64,000 nucleotides of DNA, from contig NZ_JASJNC010000007.1 of the NCBI RefSeq assembly GCF_030065545.1, positions 310,001-374,000 on the forward strand. The letters are read 5' to 3'. The position numbers and the translations under genes were made by a program. Below the pieces are notes generated by a model. The model was not told the origin of the DNA. It worked only from the letters and a program-made list of their open reading frames with translations, and searched no databases. Position 1 is the stretch's first letter. Every line of letters begins with the position of its first letter. The stretch is from Marinicella marina. Its GTDB lineage: Bacteria > Pseudomonadota > Gammaproteobacteria > Xanthomonadales > Marinicellaceae. This document shows positions 1 through 8,411 of this stretch, piece after piece.

Positions 1-172
1 AGCCAATTTCACGCATTCGAGACCAAATTTTGGACTGCAAAAACATCTTTCGCTCTTTTGGTACAATGATTCCCAGCCGCTCAGCCAAAAGCCCAGACCA
101 ACGCATGTATTCATCGTCGGTCAGCGGTGATATTTGTAATATAGGCTTTTGGTTGCTATACATTTTGTACAT
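1..172 (-). CDS. pilK: PilK-like CheR methyltransferase (N-terminal part, cut by window edge)
   Basis: Only the first 57 codons lie in the window. The reading frame starts MYKMYSNQKPILQ and continues with residues typical of the CheR N-terminal helical domain: LLAERLGIIVP, then KERKMFLQSKIWSRMREIG, matching the family pattern GI.VP..RK.FL...I..R.R.LG. CheR enzymes methylate glutamates of chemoreceptors using S-adenosylmethionine. The gene begins 26 bases after the pilJ stop, where pilK sits in the Pseudomonas Pil-Chp cluster, so the receptor would be PilJ. A second in-frame ATG lies at 163. The catalytic Rossmann domain is outside the window, so the assignment rests on the short N-terminal match and gene order. 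Confidence 0.72.
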   Translation of the reverse strand, partial: MYKMYSNQKPILQISPLTDDEYMRWSGLLAERLGIIVPKERKMFLQSKIWSRMREIG

Positions 173-198
173 TAAATACTGTCAAAAAAACCTAACAA

Positions 199-2217
199 TT
201 AAAAGAACTCATCATCTGGCAGTTTAAAGTCTTCTACCGATTTACGTAATTCTGTCGCCAATTCCACCAAGTTACCAATAGATTCTGCCGTTTGTTGCGT
301 ACCAGCTGAGGTTTGTGTGGTAATTTCTTGAATCACGTTCATCGTTCCTGAAATGTTGGTGGCTGCAACCGATTGTTGACGGGCCGCTTCAGAAATATTC
401 TGAATCAGCTCTGCTAAGTCGTTTGATACCGTCTCAATTTCTGTCAATGCCTCACCTGCATCCTCGGCTTTGCGCGCACCACCCACAACTTCCGAGGTGG
501 TTTGTTCCATCGAACGTACCGCTTCGTTGGTATCGGTTTGAATGGTTTTCACAATGCCTTCAATTTGCCGAGTCGCACTTGAGGCCCTTTCTGCCAGTTG
601 TTGTACCTCATCGGCAACAACCGCGAAACCCCGTCCAGACTCGCCTGAAGAGGCTGCTTGAATCGCCGCATTCAAGGCCAAAATATTTGTCTGTTCGGCA
701 ATGTCGTTAATCAGCTCAACGATGTTACCAATTTCTTGTGAACTTTCACCCAATCGCTTAATACGTTTAGAAGTGTCTTGTATTTGCGAACGAATGTTGT
801 TCATGCCTTTAATCGTGTCACGTACAACTTCAGCACCGTTGTGCGCGATCAATACCGATCGTTGCGCAACGTCAGCTGATTCCAACGAGTTTTTCGATAC
901 CTCATCAATAGAAACAGCAATCTCGTTAATCGCTGCCGAGGCGTTGGTAATTTGCGTAGCCTGATGCTCTGAAGCTTCGGCCAAATGCATTGCAGTCGCT
1001 TGCGCTTCTTGTGCCGCTGATGCCACACCTACCGAAGCGTCGTTAATTGTTTTAACCAACGATCGCAGTGCTTCAATAGCGAAGTTAACCGAGTCAGCAA
1101 TCGCTCCAGTAATGTCCTCCGATACCGTCGCATTTACTGTCAAGTCACCATCTGCCAATGAACCCATTTCATCCAGCAGTCGTAAAATCGCTTGTTGGTT
1201 CCTTTCATTTTGCTCCTGAGCAACTGCAGCACGAACCCGATCATTTTTAGATAACGTGCGAAAAATCCACAACAACCACAAGAATGCCAGCGCTGCAATT
1301 ACCCAACCAATGATGTCTGAAGGGACAGTTTGCTCTCTTTCCGCAAGTTGTGTTTTCAAAGCTTCTGCATCTTCAACAAAAAGCTCTGCGTCAATCTCGA
1401 TGTCATCAGCAGCTGTTTGTGCATCAAATAATTCCATTGCACCCAAAATAGATGAAATATCAGCTTGGATACTATCAAAAGCAGAGTAAACTCTACCCAA
1501 TGATTCAATCGCCTGATCATCTGTAACTGCTTTGATGCGATCATTACCATTGAACATTCCAGTCATTACTTCTTGGAACATCCTGGCATCGCGGTCCAAA
1601 CTGTCCGCCGCTTGAATAGAAGCTGTACCACCACGCAGAATTTCACTCATTCGACGCAGCATCCTGTCTGCCAATACCAATTGTTGTGAAGCGAGATAAA
1701 TCAAGCCACGATCTTCGTTGATGGCAACCAGACGTTTAACCACTGCATCTGAACTGGCTTGAAGGATAGGAATTTCAGAGGCGAATTTGTCGGAGATATC
1801 AGTCAGCTCTTCAATCTTTTCACGTTGATTGATGATGATAAGCGCGTTTTCATTCATGGTCTGCCAACGCTCTTCAATGGCGTCAAATCGAGGCCTGACA
1901 TCTGTCGGTAAGGCAGGATATTGCGCATTACCATTATCTAATGAATTAACCGTGCTCTCAATGATTTGTCGATCTGTTATCAACTCATCAAAGGCAAAAA
2001 CATCACCCGATGATGCTTGTTTTGCATACTGTGCCAATTGCACGGCTTTGATGTTGATTTTATCGGTTTCACTGATGTGTTCGGCCTGGTTGTTTTTTAC
2101 TGTCGCTAACCAAAACGAATGACCAATGAATGATAAAACCAGAATCACCAACACCATCAATTGCCATAAAGGCAACGTTCGTGTGCGTTGATCTAAGTCT
2201 ACAGCTGAACTGCTCAT
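199..2217 (-). CDS. pilJ: PilJ, methyl-accepting chemoreceptor of the Pil-Chp twitching system
   Basis: 672-residue inner-membrane chemoreceptor that signals to the type IV pilus chemosensory kinase. Transmembrane helix 1 is about residues 16-40, followed by a long helical periplasmic region to about 300 and transmembrane helix 2 at about 302-321. A HAMP-like linker and a cytoplasmic methyl-accepting domain follow. The conserved hairpin tip is visible as ELINDIAEQTNILALNAAI followed by GRGFAVVADEVQQLAERA. The periplasmic part has two similar helical units, as expected for PilJ. It follows pilI by 18 bases and precedes pilK, consistent with one operon. Length fits known PilJ proteins (about 680 residues). 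Confidence 0.92.
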   Translation of the reverse strand: MSSSAVDLDQRTRTLPLWQLMVLVILVLSFIGHSFWLATVKNNQAEHISETDKINIKAVQLAQYAKQASSGDVFAFDELITDRQIIESTVNSLDNGNAQYPALPTDVRPRFDAIEERWQTMNENALIIINQREKIEELTDISDKFASEIPILQASSDAVVKRLVAINEDRGLIYLASQQLVLADRMLRRMSEILRGGTASIQAADSLDRDARMFQEVMTGMFNGNDRIKAVTDDQAIESLGRVYSAFDSIQADISSILGAMELFDAQTAADDIEIDAELFVEDAEALKTQLAEREQTVPSDIIGWVIAALAFLWLLWIFRTLSKNDRVRAAVAQEQNERNQQAILRLLDEMGSLADGDLTVNATVSEDITGAIADSVNFAIEALRSLVKTINDASVGVASAAQEAQATAMHLAEASEHQATQITNASAAINEIAVSIDEVSKNSLESADVAQRSVLIAHNGAEVVRDTIKGMNNIRSQIQDTSKRIKRLGESSQEIGNIVELINDIAEQTNILALNAAIQAASSGESGRGFAVVADEVQQLAERASSATRQIEGIVKTIQTDTNEAVRSMEQTTSEVVGGARKAEDAGEALTEIETVSNDLAELIQNISEAARQQSVAATNISGTMNVIQEITTQTSAGTQQTAESIGNLVELATELRKSVEDFKLPDDEFF

Positions 2218-2235
2218 ATATTTCTACCTCGTATT

Positions 2236-2781
2236 TTATTTAATTGATGCATTTTGGAAATTTGCATCTTGTACCAATTGTTCCATAGCAAATACATTCC
2301 AGACCATGTCATCATGGCTGAAATATTTGTCACAATAAGAATATATGCGTGAGTCGTCGTCCCCCTCAACATCTTCCCATTGACTTTGATTAAAGTGTCG
2401 TTGACCAAACACCTCATCTACCACCAAACCGGCCTGACCACCTGGTTGGTTTATTACCAGCATCCGTGAGTGTTTGGTCAGCTTGGATGATTCACCTGTC
2501 AGGTAGGCACGTAAATCAATCGCTGGGATTAAGTTACTTCTGATGTTGACCAGACCTAAAACCCAATTATCAATACCTGGTATTCTCACCAATTCTGGCA
2601 AAATCACCACTTCATTGACATCATCAACAGGTGAAATCAAATGCATTTCACCAATCTTAAAACCAATACCCGACCAATCCCCTAATTCCGCTTCTTCTTT
2701 TGCACTACCCAGCGCATGAGAAACGCTTCTTTTTTCATATTCAAGTAATAACTCGAATGGCTTGATTATTTGTTTGCTCAT
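2236..2781 (-). CDS. pilI: PilI, CheW-like coupling protein of the Pil-Chp system
   Basis: 181-residue single CheW domain. Visible signatures are IGFKIGEMHLISPVDDVNEV, VRIPGIDNWVLGLVNIRS and NLIPAIDLRAYL, which form the CheW beta-barrel core, and a C-terminal VVDEVFGQRHF segment. CheW proteins bridge the chemoreceptor and the CheA-type kinase in the cytoplasm; the partner here would be PilJ and a ChpA kinase lying outside the window. It starts 5 bases after the pilG stop. Pseudomonas has pilH between pilG and pilI; that gene is absent here. Confidence 0.92.
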   Translation of the reverse strand: MSKQIIKPFELLLEYEKRSVSHALGSAKEEAELGDWSGIGFKIGEMHLISPVDDVNEVVILPELVRIPGIDNWVLGLVNIRSNLIPAIDLRAYLTGESSKLTKHSRMLVINQPGGQAGLVVDEVFGQRHFNQSQWEDVEGDDDSRIYSYCDKYFSHDDMVWNVFAMEQLVQDANFQNASIK

Positions 2782-2786
2782 TTGAA

Positions 2787-3167
2787 TTAATCTCTTTTAA
2801 CGTGGGTTTCGATGGCTTCGATCAACTCTTCCTTGGTAAATGGTTTGGTTAGGTATTCTTCCGCACCAACCACACGACCTTTGGCTTTATCAAACAAACC
2901 ATCTTTACTGGATAACATGATTACGGGAGTGGACTTATGCTCACTGTTCATCTTAATCAGCGCACATGTTTTATAACCATCTAAACGAGGCATCATGATA
3001 TCGACAAAGATAATATGTGGTTCTAAATCTGAAATTTGTGACAAGGCTTCGTACCCATTGTCAACTGTAATGACTTCACACCCTTCTTTTTTCAATAAAG
3101 TTTCTGCGGTTCGGCGAATGGTCTTACTGTCATCAATCACCATTACCTTTAAACCTTCTAAATTCAT
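2787..3167 (-). CDS. pilG: PilG, CheY-like response regulator for twitching motility
   Basis: 126-residue stand-alone receiver domain. The acidic pair and phosphoacceptor context are visible (VMVIDDSKTIRRTAETLLKK and IIFVDIMMPRLDGYKTCALI), as are the switch threonine/serine segment PVIMLSSKD and the conserved lysine in LTKPF. The run STPVIMLSSKDGLFDKAKGR is characteristic of PilG rather than PilH. PilG is phosphorylated by the ChpA kinase and promotes pilus extension through PilB. An SD-like GGAGAG lies 4 bases before the ATG. It is the first gene of the leftward pilG-pilI-pilJ-pilK unit. Confidence 0.93.
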   Translation of the reverse strand: MNLEGLKVMVIDDSKTIRRTAETLLKKEGCEVITVDNGYEALSQISDLEPHIIFVDIMMPRLDGYKTCALIKMNSEHKSTPVIMLSSKDGLFDKAKGRVVGAEEYLTKPFTKEELIEAIETHVKRD

Positions 3168-3536
3168 AATCTCTCCAATTTATGCTTTTTCTCTTGCGAA
3201 AAATTTGTATTCACAATATTCATGAAGTTGCCTTTGTAAGTATGTCATTATCAACGAAAATAAACTATTTTGCACTTGAATACAAAACATATTTAACCAA
3301 ACATCGAAATTTTTTCACACACATGCCACCATGCAAAGATAAACCACGCCTCCAACAATTCACATTTTAATGTAACCCTTTGTTAAAAAATCATCAAGTT
3401 TTTCTGCACATAAACAACACATCCCCTTGAGTCAAGAGAAGTTAAAGTTTGAATGATGCAGTAATTAAAATTATTTTGTCTTGTGCTATTTAACCCAACG
3501 CGTTAGCTTATTATAATTCCTAGCAATTCACAATTG
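3168..3536. other. Divergent intergenic region between pilG and gshB
   Basis: An AT-rich 369-base stretch that should carry the divergent promoters for the leftward pil operon and the rightward gshB operon. Short frames inside it start without ribosome sites and have no recognisable protein signature, so I read it as non-coding. The only convincing element is a TATAAT hexamer close to gshB (listed separately). I see no RNA gene. Confidence 0.6.
3489..3517 (+). promoter_or_regulatory. Putative sigma70 promoter of the gshB operon
   Basis: A perfect TATAAT (3512-3517) sits 17 bases after a poor -35 hexamer TTTAAC (3489-3494), about 20 bases before the first gshB ATG. Position and -10 quality support a promoter; the -35 matches only three of six consensus bases. 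Confidence 0.4.
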
Positions 3537-4493
3537 ATGAACCAACTGAGTATGACAAAATTAGCCGTGGTCATGGACCCTATTGAAGCCATCAACCCAA
3601 AAAAAGACTCAAGTTTCGCCATGTTACTTGCAGCCCAAAAAAGGGGTTATGAAACTTTTTACATGACCGCCAATCAGTTGTTTCTGGCAGCAGATCATGC
3701 GCAGGCCAGATGCCGTTCTGTCAGTGTTGTTGACCAAAGTAAAGATTGGTATTCCTTATCTGAACCAGGCATCAAAGCTTTGAACGACTTTGATATTATC
3801 TTGATGCGCAAGGATCCGCCGTTTGATATGGAGTACATCATGGACACCTATATTTTGGAACAAACTGATGCCAACACCCATGTCATCAATAAACCACAAG
3901 CATTGCGTGATGCCAATGAAAAGTTCTTCACTGAATACTTTCCTGAATGCACCCCTGACAATATCATTTCTAGGAACATGGAATTACTCAAATCCTATAT
4001 CCAAGAAATGGGTGATGTGATAGTGAAGCCAATGGATGGCATGGGCGGAAACTCTATTTTCAAAACCAGTAGCAAAGATAAAAATTTAAGTGTGATTTTA
4101 GAGACAGTGACACAAAACGGCACCAAAACGACAATAATTCAAAAATACATCCCCGAAATCAGCCAAGGCGACAAGAGAATATTGATGATAAATGGCCAAG
4201 CTGTCCCTTATGCTTTGGCAAGGATTCCCTCAGACAGTGATTTTAGGGGGAATTTAGCCAAAGGTGGAACTGGCAAAGGTGTGCCACTATCGAAAAACGA
4301 TTGGCGTATAGCCGAAATAGTCGGCCCTAAGTTAAAGCAGATGGGAATCGTTTTTGCTGGCATTGATGTAATCGGAGACTATTTAACTGAGGTCAATGTC
4401 ACCAGCCCCACCTGTATCCGAGAACTGGATGAAATTTACGACCTCGATATTGCCAGTGATTTATTTGACTGCATTGAACAAAACATTTTATGA
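3537..4493 (+). CDS. gshB: Glutathione synthetase
   Basis: ATP-grasp ligase joining gamma-glutamylcysteine and glycine to make glutathione in the cytoplasm. The N-terminal domain begins KLAVVMDPIEAINPKKDSS, the GshB signature. ILMRKDPPFD and VINKPQALRD match the substrate domain, VKPMDGMGG and DKRILMINGQ the ATP-grasp core, and TEVNVTSPTCIRELD the metal/product-binding C-terminus. Two ATGs are possible, at 3537 and 3552; the internal one gives the N-terminus closest to other GshB proteins (MTKLAVVMDP). A TTG at 3534 is also in frame. The stop overlaps the next start (ATGA), implying translational coupling with the TonB-family gene, the same order as in Pseudomonas. Confidence 0.95.
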   Translation: MNQLSMTKLAVVMDPIEAINPKKDSSFAMLLAAQKRGYETFYMTANQLFLAADHAQARCRSVSVVDQSKDWYSLSEPGIKALNDFDIILMRKDPPFDMEYIMDTYILEQTDANTHVINKPQALRDANEKFFTEYFPECTPDNIISRNMELLKSYIQEMGDVIVKPMDGMGGNSIFKTSSKDKNLSVILETVTQNGTKTTIIQKYIPEISQGDKRILMINGQAVPYALARIPSDSDFRGNLAKGGTGKGVPLSKNDWRIAEIVGPKLKQMGIVFAGIDVIGDYLTEVNVTSPTCIRELDEIYDLDIASDLFDCIEQNIL

Positions 4494-5341
4494 AGCCCAA
4501 AATCACCTCAAAAGACAAAAACGTCATGACATTTACCTTGGCGGTGTTGACCTTATCGGTGATAATTTTAGGTGTCTCATTCAGTTACAACGACAATAAA
4601 AATGAAGTGATTCACAGCATGGATGTCATTTTGGCCAAAAAAGCCAGCCTGGACGCACCCGAGGAAGCAGATTTCTTGGCCGCTAACAACCAGCTCGGAG
4701 GTGGTGACCAAAGCAATGATGCCAGGCCCACCAACCCGTTCAGTGCCACATCACCGATTGAAGATGGCCTGGCCAAACAACAAACCCCAGAACAACGCAA
4801 AACCCAAGTCAAACAGAGTAACAACCAAGTTATTACTACCACCGAGGCCTCTGAACAAACCACCTTCACCAAAAAACAGCAAGATGAAAAAAATCAAAAA
4901 GCCGACGATGACAAAATGACCAAAGCACAACGGATTGCCAAAATACAAGATGAAATTGCCAAAAAAATTGAGCGGTATGCGAAAAAACCGCGCAGCAAAT
5001 TTGTTTCTAGTAACACCAAAGCCTATGAGTTTGCCCCTTACATCAATGACTGGATCAAGAAAATCGAACGCACAGGCGACTTGAATTATCCTGAGCAAGC
5101 CAAAAAAGAATCTTTCATCGGCAACGTCATGTTATCTGTGGGCATCAACCGTGATGGCAGCATCCATGAAATCAAAATCTTAAAAGGTTCTGAGCATACT
5201 TTTCTGAATGAAGCAGCCAAACACATCGTGCAATTGGCACAACCATTTGACCCTTTACCTGAGAGTAAAGAAAAAGTCGACATCCTGTACATCACCCGAA
5301 CCTGGCAATTTCTGCCAGGTCATTTGTTGCGACAGAAATAA
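4490..5341 (+). CDS. TonB-family energy transducer protein
   Basis: 283 residues with a short cytoplasmic start, one transmembrane helix (about 12-33), a long polar and charged linker (about 35-190; Q, N, K and T rich) and a C-terminal TonB domain at about 195-278 (NYPEQAKKESFIGNVMLSVG, then NRDGSIHEIKILKGSEH). TonB proteins carry energy from the inner membrane to outer-membrane receptors. No ExbB/ExbD genes are adjacent. The gene sits between gshB and yqgE, exactly where Pseudomonas carries a TonB-like gene of uncertain role, so it may act on a process other than iron uptake. The start overlaps the gshB stop. Confidence 0.85.
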   Translation: MKPKITSKDKNVMTFTLAVLTLSVIILGVSFSYNDNKNEVIHSMDVILAKKASLDAPEEADFLAANNQLGGGDQSNDARPTNPFSATSPIEDGLAKQQTPEQRKTQVKQSNNQVITTTEASEQTTFTKKQQDEKNQKADDDKMTKAQRIAKIQDEIAKKIERYAKKPRSKFVSSNTKAYEFAPYINDWIKKIERTGDLNYPEQAKKESFIGNVMLSVGINRDGSIHEIKILKGSEHTFLNEAAKHIVQLAQPFDPLPESKEKVDILYITRTWQFLPGHLLRQK

Positions 5342-5395
5342 TTTTAGACGTTCTGATTTAACGCAATAACCATTCAAATCGGTTAAAATCAACGC

Positions 5396-5941
5396 ATGAA
5401 TTTAACCAACCAATTACTCATAGCCACACCAGAAATGCAGGATGAGCGCTTTAAGCATGCCGTTATCCTGATTTGTGAACACAATGAACACGGCGCACTG
5501 GGCATCAACCTGAATGATCCAAGCACCGTAAACTTCTCTGAAGTATTAAGCAACTTATCGATCAAAGAAGGCAGTGATCCGCTGGAACAAATGGTCTATG
5601 AAGGCGGCCCGGTTAACACCCAATGTGGCTTCATACTGCATCAATCAAAAAGCCCTTTTGATAGCACCATTGAAGTTGCTAATGAACTTTACCTCACCAC
5701 TTCAAAAGACATTCTGGAGGCCATAGCCAACCATCAAGTATCTGCAGGGTGGTTGTTGGCTTTGGGTTGTGCCACTTGGGACAAAGGCCAATTGGAAGAC
5801 GAGGTGGCCAACCATGATTGGTTATTGATGCCAGCCACCAATGACTTGATTTTCAGTCACGATGCCGATCGTTGGGACATGGCTTTGGCACAGATGGGCA
5901 TCATGCCCCACCAACTCAGTGGCGACATAGGACATGCCTGA
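5396..5941 (+). CDS. yqgE: YqgE/AlgH family protein (UPF0301)
   Basis: 181 residues matching the whole YqgE/AlgH family: LTNQLLIATPEMQDERFKHAV at the start, then VILICEHNEHGALGINLN, YEGGPVNTQCGFILH, and LALGCATWDKGQLEDEVANHDW near the C-terminus. The biochemical role is not established; AlgH was linked to alginate control in Pseudomonas. The stop overlaps the start of ruvX by 8 bases, a conserved pairing across Gammaproteobacteria. Confidence 0.92.
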   Translation: MNLTNQLLIATPEMQDERFKHAVILICEHNEHGALGINLNDPSTVNFSEVLSNLSIKEGSDPLEQMVYEGGPVNTQCGFILHQSKSPFDSTIEVANELYLTTSKDILEAIANHQVSAGWLLALGCATWDKGQLEDEVANHDWLLMPATNDLIFSHDADRWDMALAQMGIMPHQLSGDIGHA

Positions 5942-6368
5942 GTATGTGCTTGGCATCGATTTTGGCCAAAAACGCATCGGCCTGGCTGTTGGCCAAACAC
6001 TCAGTTATGCCGCAAACCCAACCAAGGTCTTGCCGAACAACAAAGATTTTTTCAAACTGCTAAGCGAAGAAATCAAAGAATGGAATATCAGCCAAATCAT
6101 CATAGGCTTGCCTCTGGGCATGGACGGAGAAGAACAAGAAATAACCAGACAGGTCAAAAACTTCAGTCAAAAAGTTCAGCGGCACAGCCAACTACCCGTG
6201 CACCTGGTTGATGAACGGCTGAGTTCGTATGAGGCGGAACGGCGTTTTGCTGAGAGCCGATCGGCGCAAATGAGTAAAGCCAAGGACAAAAAAAACATAG
6301 ATGCCTTTGCCGCACAAATAATTTTGCAATCTTGGTTAGATCAACAACAATTAAAAAGCATGCCATGA
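5934..6368 (+). CDS. ruvX: RuvX/YqgF Holliday junction resolvase-like nuclease
   Basis: 144-residue RNase H-fold protein, the usual YqgF length. Conserved acidic motifs are visible: LGIDFGQKRIGLAVG near the start, IIIGLPLGMDG in the middle, and HLVDERLSSYEAERR plus KKNIDAFAAQIILQSW towards the end. The family is implicated in processing of pre-16S rRNA 5' ends and, in some bacteria, Holliday junction resolution. It overlaps yqgE upstream, and its stop overlaps the pyrB start (ATGA). Confidence 0.93.
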   Translation: MPEYVLGIDFGQKRIGLAVGQTLSYAANPTKVLPNNKDFFKLLSEEIKEWNISQIIIGLPLGMDGEEQEITRQVKNFSQKVQRHSQLPVHLVDERLSSYEAERRFAESRSAQMSKAKDKKNIDAFAAQIILQSWLDQQQLKSMP

Positions 6369-7264
6369 AACATTTAACTGATATCAAGTCACTCTCAAAA
6401 TCAACCATACTGGAGCTGTTTGCGTCCGCTGAAAAAATCTCAGCCAGCGACATCACTGCAACCAAAAAATGGCACCCAGGTAAATCTGCCATTGCCTTAT
6501 TCTTTGAAAACTCGACCCGAACACTGGCTTCATTCCAACTGGCTTGTCAACGCCTGGGAGTTGATGTGACTGCATTGAATGTGGCTCATTCATCGACCCA
6601 AAAAGGCGAGACCATCAAGGACACTGTATTGACCTTGAATGCCATGCAACCTGATTTATTCATTGTCCGCCATCATGAAAATCACATCCAAGATAAGATA
6701 GTTGATTGGATTGGCCAAGAAACCGGTGTCATCAATGCCGGAGATGGCAGCCACCAGCACCCCACGCAAGGCTTACTTGACCTATTCACCATCTGGCAAC
6801 ACAAACAACAATTTGATGATTTAAAGGTCACCATCATCGGTGACATCAAACACTCAAGAGTGGCCAACTCATTGATTGATGGCTTGCAGCTCATGCAAAC
6901 CAAAGAGGTGGTTGTCTATGGGCCTGATGCCCTCATTCCTGAGCAGCTCAATGCGCTAAAAGCAAGCAACATGAAATCGGCCCTATGTGATGCTGATGTG
7001 GTGGTGATGCTGCGCATTCAAAAAGAACGCTTACCCAAAGACACCCATGTTGACTTCAGTCAGTGGCACCAACAATATGGTCTGAACAGTGAAAATTTAA
7101 AAGCAGCCAAAGCCGACGCCATTGTGATGCACCCAGGACCTATGAACCGCGGTATTGAAATCACCGACCGGGTGGCCGATGGCGAACAATCAGTGATACT
7201 GCAGCAAGTCAGAAATGGCGTGTTGATGCGCCAAGCCATCATTCATAGGATGCTAGAACTTTGA
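6365..7264 (+). CDS. pyrB: Aspartate carbamoyltransferase catalytic subunit
   Basis: 299 residues from ATG 6365. The enzyme makes N-carbamoyl-aspartate from carbamoyl phosphate and aspartate, the committed step of pyrimidine synthesis. The carbamoyl-phosphate loop ENSTRT is at residues 48-53, with GDGSHQHPTQGLLDLF, TIIGDIKHSRVANSL and the C-terminal MHPGPMNRGIEI typical of the family. A longer frame upstream is possible but the ATGA overlap with ruvX and the family N-terminus favour 6365. No pyrR or pyrC-like gene follows, unlike Pseudomonas. The 3' end overlaps the convergent MAPEG gene by 12 bases. Confidence 0.95.
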   Translation: MKHLTDIKSLSKSTILELFASAEKISASDITATKKWHPGKSAIALFFENSTRTLASFQLACQRLGVDVTALNVAHSSTQKGETIKDTVLTLNAMQPDLFIVRHHENHIQDKIVDWIGQETGVINAGDGSHQHPTQGLLDLFTIWQHKQQFDDLKVTIIGDIKHSRVANSLIDGLQLMQTKEVVVYGPDALIPEQLNALKASNMKSALCDADVVVMLRIQKERLPKDTHVDFSQWHQQYGLNSENLKAAKADAIVMHPGPMNRGIEITDRVADGEQSVILQQVRNGVLMRQAIIHRMLEL

Positions 7265-7675
7265 GTTCATTTCAAAGAAAAACAACACCCACATCGCCAA
7301 CAACACCAAAGTTGAGAGCACGAACACCGAGAAACGGTGCAGCACATTATTATAGGCAATGTGGATGATGGCATGAATGTACCTCAAACCAACATACACC
7401 CACGACAAAGTCAGCAGTAATTGAGCTTGGGTGTCAGTGACCAAAACCATCAAAGCCAGCACATAAAACAATACCGGCAGTTCCAACTGGTTGTGAAATG
7501 ACCTGCCTATGCGTTGCATCATAACTGGCCATTGATCTTGTCCCACCATCAGTTCATAGTCTTTGGGATTAACCGTTCTCTGACCGACACTGCGAAAGCG
7601 CAAATACCCCACTGTGAACAACAAAATAAAAGTCAATAAAACCTGCAAAAAAACTGGGATAATAATTGTAGTCAT
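7253..7675 (-). CDS. MAPEG-family membrane protein
   Basis: 140 residues with four predicted transmembrane helices (about 5-25, 60-80, 85-105 and 115-135). The segment RIGRSFHNQLELPVLFYVLA corresponds to the conserved MAPEG region (membrane-associated proteins in eicosanoid and glutathione metabolism), followed by YVGLRYIHAIIHIAYNN. Bacterial members are poorly characterised; some are glutathione-dependent. The start overlaps the end of the upstream DUF2238 gene by 4 bases, so the two are likely co-transcribed. Confidence 0.85.
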   Translation of the reverse strand: MTTIIIPVFLQVLLTFILLFTVGYLRFRSVGQRTVNPKDYELMVGQDQWPVMMQRIGRSFHNQLELPVLFYVLALMVLVTDTQAQLLLTLSWVYVGLRYIHAIIHIAYNNVLHRFSVFVLSTLVLLAMWVLFFFEMNSKF

Positions 7676-8280
7676 GAAATCTCCTTAATTTGTTTGTCGT
7701 GCCAATTACTCATTAAAACAAGAGCCATGACACTGCCGATTAAGCATAAAAACATGTCTGATTGTGTATCCCAGACATAACCTTGGGTGCCTAAAAAGGA
7801 TTCTGCATCCTCACCGCTGAGCAAAGCCACCCACCATTCAATCAATTCATAAAAAGCTGAAAAAGCCAAGCAAAAACACACCACAAAAAATCGACGCCAA
7901 GCAGCGGAATTAAAAATACCCTGACGAATCACCAACTCACGGCAGATGATGGCAGGTACAAAACCTTGAACATAATGTCCCAATTTATCGTAATTGTTGC
8001 GCTGTGGCCAAACACCTTGCATGAACTGATCAAAATAGGGCACCAAAGCATAGGTGTAGTGGCTACCAACAATCAAAATCACGCAATGCACCAGCACACA
8101 AATCAGTAAAATCGATGTCAACGGCACCCTTTTGAGGTAAAAGTACAATACCACCAAAGCACCAATCAAAGCTGGCAAGGCTTCCAACACCCAGGTCAAA
8201 CGATCATGTGGATCGAAGGCTGACCAAAAGAAAACCAGCCAAAATATCGCCATCCAAACTAACAAGCCGATTGTATTCAT
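7672..8280 (-). CDS. YjdF-like DUF2238 membrane protein
   Basis: 202 residues with about six transmembrane helices. DUF2238 signatures are visible: ILIVGSHYTYALVP, NNYDKLGHYVQGF, AFYELIEWW and FLGTQGYVWDTQSDM, matching the E. coli YjdF family. No function is established; the conserved His, Asp and Glu residues at the membrane surface suggest a metal or active site. It is the first gene of a two-gene unit with the MAPEG protein. Confidence 0.85.
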   Translation of the reverse strand: MNTIGLLVWMAIFWLVFFWSAFDPHDRLTWVLEALPALIGALVVLYFYLKRVPLTSILLICVLVHCVILIVGSHYTYALVPYFDQFMQGVWPQRNNYDKLGHYVQGFVPAIICRELVIRQGIFNSAAWRRFFVVCFCLAFSAFYELIEWWVALLSGEDAESFLGTQGYVWDTQSDMFLCLIGSVMALVLMSNWHDKQIKEIS

Positions 8281-8411
8281 TCATACCTCTGATTGATTTA
8301 CATTTATTATAACCACCATCGGCCAGCAATTAAACCATGATTAAATGATCAATGAGGAATGCTGCGACATTTTCTGTTAATATTTTCAGTTCTCGTATAT
8401 ATGGCAAATCA

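Noticed and set aside
30-227. Rightward 65-residue frame at the left edge
   Set aside because: It is antisense to the 5' part of the pilK fragment and the end of pilJ; the leftward reading has a CheR-like pattern and this one has none.
2995-3370. Rightward short frames over pilG and its upstream region
   Set aside because: They run antisense to pilG or through AT-rich leader DNA and lack ribosome sites and family signatures.
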